In this document: piece by piece, positions 52,695 through 64,000 of the stretch
How the letters are laid out: every line of letters starts with the position of its first letter
How positions within the stretch are numbered: position 1 is the stretch's first letter
Assembly: GCA_965217825.1 (NCBI GenBank)
Contig: OZ244571.1
Span: 4,340,001 to 4,404,000 of the forward strand
Direction of reading: 5' to 3'
From: VXNE01 sp965217825
GTDB lineage: Bacteria > Pseudomonadota > Gammaproteobacteria > Pseudomonadales > Azotimanducaceae
Length of the DNA: 64,000 nt
Position numbers and translations under genes: made by a program
The notes under the pieces: model-generated
Seen by the model: the letters and a program-made list of their open reading frames with translations, nothing else
What the model was told of the DNA's origin: nothing
The model's database searches: none

Positions 52695-52958
52695 CTACGC
52701 CAATTCGACCCCTTCCAAGCAATGGCTGTCCGATGCCGGACAGCGTCCACCCGGCGAGTTCATATTCTCGCATGGATCGTCACCCCAAGTGCGCCGGACG
52801 GCGACGCGCCTACGACGCGCCTAGAGGGCCGGCGTGGCAGGTAGATATTCCGCCATCATCAACCCTCTTTCCCCGTCAATCGGTCGTCGACCACTTCCGA
52901 TCATCGAGCGCCTCCCCGTTTCTGGCAAAATAGCCGCTCCCCAGACGCCCGAGCCCCC

Positions 52959-55628
<2,670 letters not shown>

Positions 55629-55694
55629 CAGATAGTGGCGCTAACAGATCGACCGGGACGATATCGCCCAAATCCCATTCAAAGAGAACTTTCG

Positions 55695-56174
55695 ATGCGT
55701 GACCGAACACGAACAGTAGCAATTGCCGCCATGGACATTCCCGCGGGAGCGAAAGCGTCCAACTACCCAGAACCGTTCTACAGCCGTATGACCAAACGCG
55801 AGAAGAAGCAGTTGGGCGAATACTTTGGCTTGAAGAATTTTGGAGTAAACCTGACCAGGCTGGCGCCGGGCGGAGAATCGGCGTTAATGCACGCTCACAG
55901 CAAGCAGGAGGAACTGGTCTACGTCCTCGACGGTGAAGCCACGCTGATAACCGAGTCAGGCGAAAGCAAGTTGTCGCCGGGCATGTGCGTGGGTTTTCCC
56001 GCTCAGGGCGAGGCGCATCATCTGGTCAACGGCACCGACAAAGACGTGTTCTATCTGGAAATTGGAGATCGGACCAAAGGAGACGACGTCAGGTACCCAC
56101 ACGACGATATGCGCGCCGGTCTGGTAGAAGACGGTACATGGCAGTTCGTTCACCAGGACGGCACGCCGTACTAG
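55695..56174 (+). CDS. Cupin-domain protein
   Basis: The 159-residue single cupin has metal ligands in LMHAHSKQEELVYVLDGEAT and the second motif in PAQGEAHHLVNGTDKDVFYL. AAAGAGAAC precedes ATG 55695. The sequence is like small cupins found beside sugar or dioxygenase genes; no enzymatic role can be given. It may be co-transcribed with acnA. Confidence 0.85.
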   Translation: MRDRTRTVAIAAMDIPAGAKASNYPEPFYSRMTKREKKQLGEYFGLKNFGVNLTRLAPGGESALMHAHSKQEELVYVLDGEATLITESGESKLSPGMCVGFPAQGEAHHLVNGTDKDVFYLEIGDRTKGDDVRYPHDDMRAGLVEDGTWQFVHQDGTPY

Positions 56175-56179
56175 GAGAT

Positions 56180-57175
56180 TCAGGCGGCCAGGTCTGCCAG
56201 GCAACCGGTCTCGCGCAGCAGCGCGTTGACGCGCGCGTCTCCGCTGACCCGCTGGTACTTCGATTTCAGCACTCCGAGCGAGCGCGCGTGGTACTTCTGC
56301 GGCCTCTGCGTCCAGGCGTTGCCCTTGAGTTCCACCGTGAATTCCTCTTCGCCAGCGATGATGGCGGCGGCGTTCGCTGCGCTCCAGGGCAAAAACAGCG
56401 CGCCCACCTGGTCGGCGAGCAGCGGCGTCAACGACGGCGCCAGTGATTCCCATGGCTCGAATTCGCTCAAGGCCTTGGGCGCCAACATGCGGTCCACCCA
56501 GGCCGAGACGTTCGGCGCGCTGGCCTCGATGATCTGCCTCGGCGTGTGATCGCGCCGGGCACTATATATCTGTCCCCAGAGCCCGAAGTCGGCGAACGCC
56601 GGACGGCCGCCGAAGAGATACGGGCGGCCGGCGAGATGGGCTTCCAGGAAGCCCAGCGCGTCCTTGAACGAGCGTTCGATCTGCGGCGCAGTCACGGCGT
56701 TGGAGCCGACGAACCACACGCGGTCAACCATTCGTTCCCGAACGGCCTTTGCGGCCTGGTCGATCTGCGCGGCCGTCGCGTTCGGCATCGAGGACGCCGC
56801 CAACCTTCGGGCGCAGCCGATCTGGTCGATCTCCCGCGCCCAGCGCAGGTGGAACATCCACTTGTTGCCCCATTCGTCGCCGAATTCCTCGAGCAGCGCC
56901 GAAACGAATGCGGACACAGCGTCTGGAGGGTGGATGCCGGGCTCGCCGAACTCGGGTTCGAGCGCCTCGATGATCGGCGTCGAATCCTGTATGCCGCGCT
57001 CGTCCGGCGTCACCACGAGCGGGATCAGGGGCCGCCGCGCGTGCTTCTGGAACAACTCGGAAGCTTCATGGCGGGGCAGCCATTCGTGGGCGATTCCCTT
57101 GTAGCGAAAGTACGACCGCACCTTGACCGAATACGGCGAATCCTCCGCGCCGATGACCCGATAAACCTCCACCAT
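56180..57175 (-). CDS. Glutathione S-transferase-like protein
   Basis: The 331-residue protein starts at ATG 57175 (after GGAGACAG) with the thioredoxin-fold sequence MVEVYRVIGAEDSPYSVKVR, then GIQDSTPIIEALEPEFGEPG, the GST glutathione-site Glu/Ser region. A helical C-terminal domain includes LAGRPYLFGGRPAFADFGLW, the GST N-capping box. It is longer than common GSTs. The frame continues upstream without a stop into a dead Dam fragment, so a fused read-through product is possible. Confidence 0.88.
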   Translation of the reverse strand: MVEVYRVIGAEDSPYSVKVRSYFRYKGIAHEWLPRHEASELFQKHARRPLIPLVVTPDERGIQDSTPIIEALEPEFGEPGIHPPDAVSAFVSALLEEFGDEWGNKWMFHLRWAREIDQIGCARRLAASSMPNATAAQIDQAAKAVRERMVDRVWFVGSNAVTAPQIERSFKDALGFLEAHLAGRPYLFGGRPAFADFGLWGQIYSARRDHTPRQIIEASAPNVSAWVDRMLAPKALSEFEPWESLAPSLTPLLADQVGALFLPWSAANAAAIIAGEEEFTVELKGNAWTQRPQKYHARSLGVLKSKYQRVSGDARVNALLRETGCLADLAA

Positions 57176-57874
57176 GCCTGTCTCCCGCAAGTACCGCCCG
57201 CCATTGTCTTGCACATCCACTGGCTTTGCCCGTCGGCCACGACTGCCGGCCGGACACAGATAACCTACCCGGTTGTGGACGGCAGAATGGCGCTTCCCTC
57301 CTGCGCCTGACGCCTTGGAAGGAGCATGCAGGAAACGCCAGTCGGATGAGATCATCCGCGCCGCAGTGCCAACCTGGTTCACAATCTTCGTGATATAGGC
57401 CTTGCTGAATCGGTTCGGGTTCTTGCAGAACGGGATGTTCCACTCGCCGCGCTGGTTGAACCGCATCATGCCGTTGAAGCCGGCGCGCGACAGGAACAGG
57501 AAGTCGAGCGGATCGTGGGTTCGGTTGAAGCGGTCCCTGACGAGGTTGTAGTGGAGGCCGCCAACGGTGCGAAGATTCGCTCCCTCCGCTTCCAGATATG
57601 TCCGCACGCGATCAGGGCAAATGACGCCTCGCTGCACTTGCCGATAGAACCGAATGACATGCGGGTTGGCGTCGCCCAGGACCGCGCGCCGGAAACCGCA
57701 GTTGAACGCGACGACGCCCGTGCCGAGGAAAGGTTCGATCCAGCGCCCTTTCGCGTCCGGCACCAGCGATTGGATCCACGGCACCAGCTTCGTCTTGATG
57801 CCCTGGCTCTTGATCGGCGGAACGATGACTGGCACCCGTGCTCTCCGTCGCTTTGGCGATTCCCGGATGCGCAT
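57176..57874 (-). pseudogene. Truncated D12-class DNA adenine methylase (Dam-like)
   Basis: From ATG 57874 the sequence is Dam-like: IKSQGIKTKLVPWIQSLVP, the SAM motif RWIEPFLGTGVVAFNCGFR, LGDANPHVIRFYRQVQRGVI, FNRTHDPLDFLFLSRAGFNG and NRFSKAYITKIVNQVGTAAR. It stops resembling Dam after SSDWRFLHA, before the catalytic DPPY motif, which is absent. It then runs in frame through about 60 unrelated codons into the GST gene. It cannot methylate DNA. Confidence 0.8.
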
Positions 57875-57981
57875 TGTTTCACTCGCGGCAAACGCTTGCC
57901 AAACGCACCGGGCGCACAGGCTGAAGCCTCTCGCATCCATGTGGTAACGTCGCGCGCCACGCATCGCCAAGAGGAATCAGC

Positions 57982-59235
57982 ATGACGGACGCATCCCCGC
58001 TACCGGTCGGAGACCCCAAAGCCCTCGGCTTCGATTCCAAACGCCTGTCGCTCATCGGTCCAGCCATGCAGCGTTACGTGGACGACCGGCGCGTCCCGAA
58101 CCTCATAACGCTCGTCGTCCGGCGCGGGCGTCTGGTCCATCTCGACGCACGAGGCGTGCTCGACTTCGACACCGGCGTCCCCGCACCGACAGACACGCTG
58201 TGCAGGATGTATTCCAACACGAAGCCCGTCGCCAGCGTGGCCACCATGATCCTGTTCGAACGCGGCGTGCTCACGCCGGACGATCCGGTCGCGAAGTTCC
58301 TGCCGGAGTTCGCGCACAGCCGGGTGCGGGTGGCCAGCGAGCCGATGACCACCGAACCGGCCAAACGACCGATCACGATACGAGACTGCATCACCAACAC
58401 GACGAGCTTTACCGACGGGGCGACGATGCCGAGTTTTTATCGCCAGCAATACGCCGAAGCGCTCAAGACCCTGGGTTGGATGCCCCGCGACGACAGCGAT
58501 TCGCCGGGACCGAGCAACCGCGAGCGCGTGCGGGCGCTGGCCGAGATTCCGCTCGCTGCGCAGCCGGGAGAGCGTTTCGTCTACCACATGGGCTATCCCG
58601 TGCTGGGCGCCGTCCTTGCCGAGGTCTGCGGGCAGCCGCTGGACGCCTTTTTCCGGGACAACATCTTCGAACCCTTGGGCATGGTTGATACGGACTTCTA
58701 CCTCAGGGATGGCGCATTGAATCGTTTCGGCGCGTGTTACGCGCCGCGCAAGGAAGGAGACGAGATCCGCTTGGCGGCGGCGGAGAAAGCCGAGACGAGC
58801 GAGAAACACCTCGGTCCCCGAACCGAGTTCGGCGTCGGCGGTGACAGCGGCGGCATCCTCTCCACCGCTGGCGACTACGCGCGTTTCGGCCAGATGCTGC
58901 TGAACGGCGGCGAGTTGGACGGCGTGCGCATCCTCGGACGCAAGACGGTCGACATGATGCTCGGCAACCATACGGGAGACCTGCGCATCGCGATGATCGG
59001 TCCGGGTTTTCATTGGGCACTGGGCGTCGCCGTATACCACGGGGGTGATGGCTTTCCCCTGATGCGCTCGGTCGGCACATACGGTTGGGGCGGCGCGGCT
59101 GGAACCACCTACTTCGCCGACCCGAGGGAGGAACTGTTGGCCGTCTGCCTCACCCAGGTGCTGAATCACGGCATGATGCCGAACAACAACTACTCGGAGG
59201 AATTCCAGCGGTTGGTATATCAGGCCTTGGCGTAA
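57982..59235 (+). CDS. Serine hydrolase of the class C beta-lactamase/EstB family
   Basis: The 417-residue protein has the nucleophile motif SNTK (78-81) after CRMY, and the Tyr motif in VYHMGYPVLGAVLAEVCGQP. It has the family pattern FDSKRLSLIGPAMQRYVDDR at the start and SVGTYGWGGAAGTTYFADP near the end, where GWGG-GT replaces the KTG triad. No signal peptide is seen, so a cytoplasmic esterase is likelier than a beta-lactamase. Confidence 0.9.
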   Translation: MTDASPLPVGDPKALGFDSKRLSLIGPAMQRYVDDRRVPNLITLVVRRGRLVHLDARGVLDFDTGVPAPTDTLCRMYSNTKPVASVATMILFERGVLTPDDPVAKFLPEFAHSRVRVASEPMTTEPAKRPITIRDCITNTTSFTDGATMPSFYRQQYAEALKTLGWMPRDDSDSPGPSNRERVRALAEIPLAAQPGERFVYHMGYPVLGAVLAEVCGQPLDAFFRDNIFEPLGMVDTDFYLRDGALNRFGACYAPRKEGDEIRLAAAEKAETSEKHLGPRTEFGVGGDSGGILSTAGDYARFGQMLLNGGELDGVRILGRKTVDMMLGNHTGDLRIAMIGPGFHWALGVAVYHGGDGFPLMRSVGTYGWGGAAGTTYFADPREELLAVCLTQVLNHGMMPNNNYSEEFQRLVYQALA

Positions 59236-59699
59236 GGGCAAACGCGACCCCGAAGGACCCGAAGCATCGCCCGGTCAAAAATTCGCAGTAAGCTGAGAGT
59301 TCCCTGCCAGCCGACGCGGGGGGAATAAACTGCAGTGGCACGATCATGTTTCTGTCGGGCTCGATGTGTTCGCCACCCGGCGAAGCGATTGACGAATCGA
59401 ACCGGGACGTTAGCCTGGCGATCGTCCCGTACCGTCCGCCAGACCAAGACACGATCAACCTCGAAATACGCGTGAACGAGGCGATTGCGCATCTCTTCCC
59501 ATGGAATGTCAGGGTAAGCCGTTCTCGTGGTGTCACTTACCTTCGATGCCGCCTCGCCGACGATCTCTATCGCCTTGAGAACCGCATTTTGGTGCAAGCG
59601 GCTGTCGTCGAATTGAGAGAACTTCAACCCGCTTGCAAATTCCGCGGCATCGCGTGCTGCGAGCAACATGTCGAGCAACCACGCATCGTCACGCCGCAT
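59220..59699 (-). pseudogene. hepT: HepT-like toxin with a frameshift
   Basis: ATG 59699 starts MRRDDAWLLDMLLAARDAAE. The HEPN active-site motif RNRLVHAYFEVD (Rx4HxY) is intact at about residue 90. After VLVWRTVRDD the expected C-terminus (LARLTSRFDSSIASPGG) is in another frame, so a single indel near 59426 replaces the last 15 residues with an unrelated tail. The catalytic region survives, so some activity is conceivable. It overlaps mntA by 11 bp. Confidence 0.75.
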
Positions 59700-60000
59700 A
59701 GATTGTCTCTGCGGAGTCGAGGATGGAGTCGCGGCGTATGTAGTTCCGACTCGCCTGAACGGTCGCCCGATCCACGAGGTCGACCCGGCGCCCGAACAAT
59801 CGGCTCAGTTCGTCCTGCATACGCACGATATGAACCAGTGTCCAGCCAGCTGTCGGCGCGAAGTGTACGAGAACGTCGATGTCGCTTTCGGAGCCGAAAT
59901 CATCGCGAAGCACCGAACCGAACAACGCGAGCTCCACGATTTGCCAGCGCTTGCAAAAAGCGACCAATTCGTCTCGCGGTGGCCCGAAATGCGCATTCAT
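59689..60000 (-). CDS. mntA: MntA-like nucleotidyltransferase antitoxin
   Basis: The 103-residue protein has the minimal nucleotidyltransferase motif ALFGSVLRDDFGSESDIDVL (GSx10DxD) and a further Asp in GRRVDLVDRAT. In HepT-MntA systems it blocks the HEPN toxin by adding AMP to its active-site Tyr. It starts within the stop codon of the TIR-like fragment. Confidence 0.92.
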   Translation of the reverse strand: MNAHFGPPRDELVAFCKRWQIVELALFGSVLRDDFGSESDIDVLVHFAPTAGWTLVHIVRMQDELSRLFGRRVDLVDRATVQASRNYIRRDSILDSAETIYAA

Positions 60001-60588
60001 GTTTGAGTTGCCTGGTTTGCATCAACGTCGAACCCCGCGTTCTGCAACTCTTGGATGAGGTTCAATTTCCAAAGGAACCTTGCTACCAGAGCTTTGGTGC
60101 CCTCGTCCCTACCGTGTACAACAAATATCTCCCCTGTGTTTTGTGTCTCGCTCATCCGGCCATCGGAAGGTTCCGTTGTCGGACTGTCAGCCTCCCAATA
60201 TTGCTCGATCTCATCAAGCATTGAGCGGAGCAGTGTATCGGCCTTCTCCAAACCCCGAATATATGCCTGTTGCCAAATCACGTCCGGACTCGAATCAAAG
60301 GGTGTCACAACCCCGCTATACATGATCCTGGAGAATTCCTTGACATGGGAAGATTGGTCGCCGAACAGATGCTTTATGGCGACGCATGTATCTCTCCGCC
60401 ACTTGTTAAGTCGTGGGGAATCGTGCAACCGGGCGGGTTCGTGCTGCTGTTGTTGCAGCTCCGGTATTTCTTGCAGCGCCCCTTGCAGACGCTTGATAGC
60501 CCCCGATTTCAGCGGGCGCGCATCCTCGGGGTTTTCGTTGGGGCCATGGGCATCGCCACATACCGAAGGACTCGAATCGTCGGCCCGT
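59997..60588 (-). pseudogene. Fragment of a TIR-like nucleotide-binding protein (PF10137 type)
   Basis: The frame opens after a stop near 60590 without any ATG and reads AIKRLQGALQEIPELQQQQH, then a helical region (WRRDTCVAIKHLFGDQSSHV). The start of a TIR-like domain follows (GEIFVVHGRDEGTKALVARF, LWKLNL). The rest of the domain is missing: the sequence ends 20 residues later at the mntA start. Such proteins act as NAD-degrading effectors in anti-phage systems. Both ends are truncated, so it is not functional. Confidence 0.65.
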
Positions 60589-61038
60589 CAGAGGTTTCTG
60601 CCGCGTTCGCACCTGGGACCGATCTACGACCACCACAGCCGCGTCGCTTTCTGCGGTGCCATCGACGTGTCCGCCACCGGATTGGAGGTATCCGATGCCC
60701 GCGAAGTCCACGCTCCGGCGGGCACCGTCACGATACACCACGCCCGTCTTGTGCATGGATCGGCGATGAACGCGTCAGAACGCCAACGACGCGCATTGTT
60801 CTACGAATATGCGGCGGTCGACGCTTGGCCGCTCGCCGGAATTGACCAACTTGGAGATCTGGACGAGTTCAACGGCCGCATCGTCCGGGGGAAGGCGACC
60901 TTGCTTCCCCGGCTGGAGGCCGTGCCGGCGCGCATGCCGCTACCGGCGGCATCCCACCAGGGATCCATCTACGAGAATCAGCGCACCCTCGAAACCCGAC
61001 AATCCACAAATCTGGGGCGCAGTTCCGAAGCGGAATAG
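60577..61038 (+). pseudogene. C-terminal fragment of a phytanoyl-CoA dioxygenase
   Basis: It begins abruptly at RQRFLPRSHLGPIYDHHSRV and contains AFCGAIDVSATGLEVSDARE, the iron-binding VTIHHARLVHGSAMNASERQ and LPAASHQGSIYENQRTLE at the end. That is the last half of a PhyH-family Fe(II)/2-oxoglutarate enzyme. The N-terminal half and start codon are lost at the junction with the TIR-like fragment near 60580. Confidence 0.75.
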
Positions 61039-61146
61039 TCAAAAAACGCATCCTCAATTGCAATTTCTTATTCTTTTATGTAGTAGAGCCATACGAAGCG
61101 AAGTTGCCACGATGCTGAATCGTTCGAGTCAAGGGGAGGAACCGGA

Positions 61147-61512
61147 GTGCCGCGACTGATTTGCCTTGGAGTCCTACTGGTCGCCGGCATTGCGCTCGTT
61201 TCCGTTCCTGCGTCCGCGTCCGGCTCCGTCGCGCCGGGCGGCGGAAAGATCAACACTCGAGCGGCGTATTCGTTGGGCAAGTCGATCGCTTTCCGCGAAT
61301 TGGTGTGCAGGACGTGTCCGATCACGCGACGCGAACTCAATCGTGCTCGGGCGCGAAGTTTGAAGGACAGTCTCGAGTCGGCATTCGACGAGAACAAGGT
61401 CAGCACGCCGGACGACGAGCACGTCAAGGTGCTGTGCAACGGCAAGGCCGAGGATTGCGCCGCGAGATTGGAACTCGTGAACTACTACCTCACGCGGCGC
61501 TACAGATTGTAA
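61147..61512 (+). CDS. Small exported protein of unknown function
   Basis: The product is 121 residues from GTG 61147 with GAGGAA upstream. The signal peptide LICLGVLLVAGIALVSVPAS ends near ASA. The mature part has two Cys pairs (LVCRTCPITRRELN and VLCNGKAEDCAARLEL) and a C-terminus LVNYYLTRRYRL. No family name is known to me. The next gene starts inside its stop codon (TAATG), which ties it to the beta barrel. Confidence 0.7.
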   Translation: MPRLICLGVLLVAGIALVSVPASASGSVAPGGGKINTRAAYSLGKSIAFRELVCRTCPITRRELNRARARSLKDSLESAFDENKVSTPDDEHVKVLCNGKAEDCAARLELVNYYLTRRYRL

Positions 61513-62408
61513 TGGTCAGGAATCAGGGAATGCACCGTCTACTCGCTACGACACTGACCTGCTTGGCTGTCGTTTTCTGCCTGTCTTCGCGGCCCCTGTT
61601 CGCGGACGCTACCGCCTGGTTGCCCGAACCCGGCACGGGCCACCTTAGCCTGTCTTACGTTTCGCAATCTGCCGAGGAGTTCTACCGCGGGCAGGAGAAA
61701 CGTCCGTTGCCCGGCGGCGGACAGGAGGATCTTTCCCAGACCACCGTCTGGTTGGGCGGGACCTACGGCTTCAACGACAGTTTCGCTCTCGATGTTCAGA
61801 CGGGCTGGGCGAAGAGCCAGTTCATGACCGGACCGGGTATACCGACCCCGAGCGAGAGCTTCAGCGGCATGGTGGATGCGAATATCGGTCTCACTTGGCG
61901 TATCGTTGACGAGGTCGTCACAGATCTGCCAAGCGTGGCCCTACGCGCTGGCGTCATTCTCGCTGGCGGCTACGAGACGGGTTTCATCAACTCGCTCGGA
62001 GACGGTGGCGACGGCTACGAAGTGTCCCTGGTCGTCGGCAAGTTCCTGGGCGACCAACTCGGCCTGTCCGCGGAACTGGGACTCAGGAACCGCAATGCGA
62101 GCATCCCCGGGGAGCGTTTCGCCAACCTGTCCGGCATCTGGTTCCTGAACGACTCCCTGACGCTCGGTGTTGAATACAGGATGGTAAATTCCACGTCTGG
62201 ACTGCAAATCGGCGGTCCGGGATTCGCACCGAACCGATTTCCGGAAATCGAGGAAGACACGCAGACGCTGGGGGCAAGGCTCTACTACAGCGTCAACGAG
62301 AACGTCAGCCTGAGCCTGTTCGGAGGGTCGGTCATCGACGGACGCAACGCCGCTGCTTCAAGCATATTCAGCGCCTCGGCAAGCTACTCGTTCGATTTCT
62401 TCTTCTAA
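61512..62408 (+). CDS. Outer-membrane beta-barrel protein
   Basis: The protein has up to 298 residues (ATG 61512 or 61530). The signal peptide LATTLTCLAVVFCLSSRPLF is followed by strand-like alternation. Segments LSQTTVWLGGTYGFNDSFAL, LPSVALRAGVILAGGYETGF and the C-terminus SASYSFDFFF, with a terminal Phe, are typical of barrels. It is coupled to the small exported protein upstream. Function unknown. Confidence 0.8.
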   Translation: MVRNQGMHRLLATTLTCLAVVFCLSSRPLFADATAWLPEPGTGHLSLSYVSQSAEEFYRGQEKRPLPGGGQEDLSQTTVWLGGTYGFNDSFALDVQTGWAKSQFMTGPGIPTPSESFSGMVDANIGLTWRIVDEVVTDLPSVALRAGVILAGGYETGFINSLGDGGDGYEVSLVVGKFLGDQLGLSAELGLRNRNASIPGERFANLSGIWFLNDSLTLGVEYRMVNSTSGLQIGGPGFAPNRFPEIEEDTQTLGARLYYSVNENVSLSLFGGSVIDGRNAAASSIFSASASYSFDFFF

Positions 62409-62461
62409 AAGCCCCGAACCGCCAACGGGCGGTCCGAGCCGGCCTGATCCCGCCCTACGCT

Positions 62462-63199
62462 TCACTTGGCCCGGCGCCTGTTGGTTGTCGCCTGCCGCCA
62501 GCGTAGCTTCGCGATCATCGAAAGAATTCCCACGCTGGCGCCAACGACGCCTCTCAAGGTCCCTCCCACCTTCGACTTTCCGAAGCGTCTGCGGTACGTG
62601 TCTACGGGCCTTTCGACGACTTGCAGGTTGCACTGGATCGCCTTGATCTGCATCTCGATCGTCCAGCCGTACGCCTTGTCGCGCATGTCGATCAATCCGA
62701 GCGCATCGGCGCGGATGGCGCGATAAGGGCCAAGGTCGGTCACACGCTTCCCCCAAAACAGGCGGATAAGCAAGCTGGCCAAGCGGTTCCCCGCGCGCTG
62801 CGCCGCCGACAAGGCGCCTGGCTCCATTCGACCGAGCGCCCGGGATCCCAGGGCAAGATCGGCACCGGCGGCGATGGCATCAAGCAGCCTGATGCACTGC
62901 GCCGCCTCGAACGACCGGTCGCCGTCCGTGAACAGCACTACATCCACCGCTTCGAGCGCGTCGATTGCAGTGAGGCAAGCGATGCCGTAGCCGGGCCTGT
63001 CCTGGCGAACAATTCGCGCCCCGGCTTCCCGCGCCCGCTGCGCCGTGGTATCCGTCGAACCGTTATCGCAGACCACGAAGTCGTCTATCAAGGGTTGCTC
63101 GCCGTCCCGCAAGGCGATCAGTTCCTGAACAACGGCACCGATGTTGTCCTCCTCGTTCCTCGCTGGAACGACCACGCCAACCGTCAAGTTCTTGTACAT
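62462..63199 (-). CDS. Family 2 glycosyltransferase (polyprenyl-phosphate sugar transferase type)
   Basis: The protein has 245 residues from ATG 63199. GT-A fold: VGVVVPARNEEDNIGAVVQE, DDFVVCDNGSTDTTAQRARE and the metal-binding VVLFTDGDRSFEAAQCIRLL. The end (VERPVDTYRRRFGKSKVGGT) is that of dolichol/undecaprenyl-phosphate glucosyl- or mannosyltransferase-like enzymes without a membrane anchor. It moves a sugar from a nucleotide donor to a lipid carrier or glycan. Confidence 0.9.
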   Translation of the reverse strand: MYKNLTVGVVVPARNEEDNIGAVVQELIALRDGEQPLIDDFVVCDNGSTDTTAQRAREAGARIVRQDRPGYGIACLTAIDALEAVDVVLFTDGDRSFEAAQCIRLLDAIAAGADLALGSRALGRMEPGALSAAQRAGNRLASLLIRLFWGKRVTDLGPYRAIRADALGLIDMRDKAYGWTIEMQIKAIQCNLQVVERPVDTYRRRFGKSKVGGTLRGVVGASVGILSMIAKLRWRQATTNRRRAK

Positions 63200-63295
63200 G
63201 GGACCTACACTAGCCATCGCCCTGGCGGGCCGTGTTTTGTCCCCACCCACGCGTGTTGCCGCCGCTGCCTCACCAGGGGCCGCACGGCGACGTCC

Positions 63296-64000
63296 TCAAA
63301 TTCCGGTCAGTAACGTTACGTCCGACTGAATCGTCCGACACTTCGGCACGGGAGCGCCAACGCACTTGGAGCGATACCTGAAGATGGCCGTGTGCACCTG
63401 CGGTTTGGTGCAACTATTCCCTTGCGTGAACGCGAACTCCCAACCTCTGACCAACCCGACCGTGTCGCGTGCCAACGCGTCCAGGAACCGGGGCCTTGTC
63501 GCGTTGGAGCTATCGCCGACCACGGCTGTTTCGTCATCCACCGTCTCACCCTGTTCATTGAGCGCGTAGCGAACCATGATGACCGCTCCGCCGTAGTTCA
63601 CCCGCTCTCCGCCGGGATAGAAGTCTCCGCCAGTAGCGAACTCGGGCTTCAGTTGGGCCGCGCACGGCGCAATGCCGGTCTGAGGTTGGCCTCCGGACGT
63701 TTCGGGGGTGGTCTGTTCAAGCGCTATCCGCGCCTCCTCCCCCGCGTCCGATTCCACCGCCGGTGCCTCGATCGCCCGGGGCGGCTCGGAAGACGCCGCT
63801 TCGGAACGCCCGGATTCGGCGATCGATTCCTGACGTGCCGCGTCTTGCGCCTGTCGCGCGACCAACGCCTCGGCCGACCGACGTTCGATCTCCGAACGCT
63901 CCGATTCAAGGCGCTGCCGTTCCGTTTCGAGGCGCTGCCGCTCCGTTTCGCGTTCTGCCTCTCGGGCCCGTGCGAGTCCCTGCTGCTGTCGCGACTCAGC
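63296..64000 (-). CDS. Coiled-coil protein with TonB-like C-terminus (5' end outside window)
   Basis: The minus-strand frame is open to the window edge. The visible N-terminal part is a charged coiled coil with the repeat ETERQRLE (REAERETERQRLETERQRLE), then an Ala/Glu linker. A folded C-terminal domain reads CAAQLKPEFATGGDFYPGGE, VMVRYALNEQGETVDD-like strands and FTQGNSCTKPQVHTAIFRYR. The order coil, linker, C-terminal VxYxLxExG fold resembles periplasmic TonB-like or energy-transducer proteins (inference). Confidence 0.6.
   Translation of the reverse strand, partial: AESRQQQGLARAREAERETERQRLETERQRLESERSEIERRSAEALVARQAQDAARQESIAESGRSEAASSEPPRAIEAPAVESDAGEEARIALEQTTPETSGGQPQTGIAPCAAQLKPEFATGGDFYPGGERVNYGGAVIMVRYALNEQGETVDDETAVVGDSSNATRPRFLDALARDTVGLVRGWEFAFTQGNSCTKPQVHTAIFRYRSKCVGAPVPKCRTIQSDVTLLTGI

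Overview
The window is about 63 percent GC and reads as chromosome of a Gammaproteobacterium-like organism. The evidence is the dnaG-rpoD pair next to a CAU-anticodon tRNA, the mutY-yggX pair, a CnoX/YbbN protein, several outer-membrane beta barrels and the hopanoid squalene genes hpnC, hpnD and hpnE. The lineage is not recognisable more closely from sequence alone; the high load of insertion sequences and broken genes would suit a host-associated or uncultured marine lineage (inference).

Layout. 1-9405: an FtsX/LolC-type ABC permease (partial), an IS island (1580-5719, bracketed by a 15-bp direct repeat) and two small envelope genes, then the matching LolD-type ATPase and a beta-barrel protein. 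9447-12207: an AbrB-VapC toxin-antitoxin (TA) pair, a TPR gene with a probable frameshift, and two truncated genes lying back to back. 12191-17384: hpnC, hpnD and hpnE, all on the minus strand, with a 1.8-kb IS110-type element and a 290-bp MITE-like unit between hpnC and hpnD. 17496-25038: an SDR enzyme, gamma-glutamyltransferase, Hsp20, a luciferase-like oxidoreductase and a two-subunit molybdenum hydroxylase. 25096-32442: two TA pairs, an ISNCY-type element, a Tet-like MFS exporter, a VOC protein, a TauD-like dioxygenase and hisB-hisA. 32426-42377: mutY, yggX, a fused methyltransferase-HNH gene inserted beside yggX, a hydrolase, peroxiredoxin, CnoX, two DNA glycosylases, a broken sterol reductase, a methyltransferase and a tRNA. 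42437-52694: rpoD, dnaG and a Type III-like restriction-modification operon (res, PIN toxin, mod). 52959-64000: aconitase, a cupin protein, a GST fused in frame to a dead Dam fragment, a serine hydrolase, a decayed HepT-MntA/TIR/phytanoyl dioxygenase patch, a beta-barrel operon, a family-2 glycosyltransferase and a partial coiled-coil TonB-like gene.

How it fits together. Most intact genes are housekeeping: replication and transcription start-up, base-excision repair, histidine synthesis, hopanoid precursors, oxidative-stress defence and envelope transport. Between them lies an accessory layer of transposons, dispersed palindromic repeats, five TA-type loci, one restriction-modification system and remnants of other defence genes. 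The best candidates for something undescribed are (i) a 2.0-kb transposon whose transposase is fused to a DruA (DUF4338) domain and carries a correctly framed A_AAA_AAG slippery heptamer, with a clean 9-bp target duplication, and (ii) the single-gene methyltransferase-HNH module flanked by yggX and a diverged second copy of the yggX 3' end.
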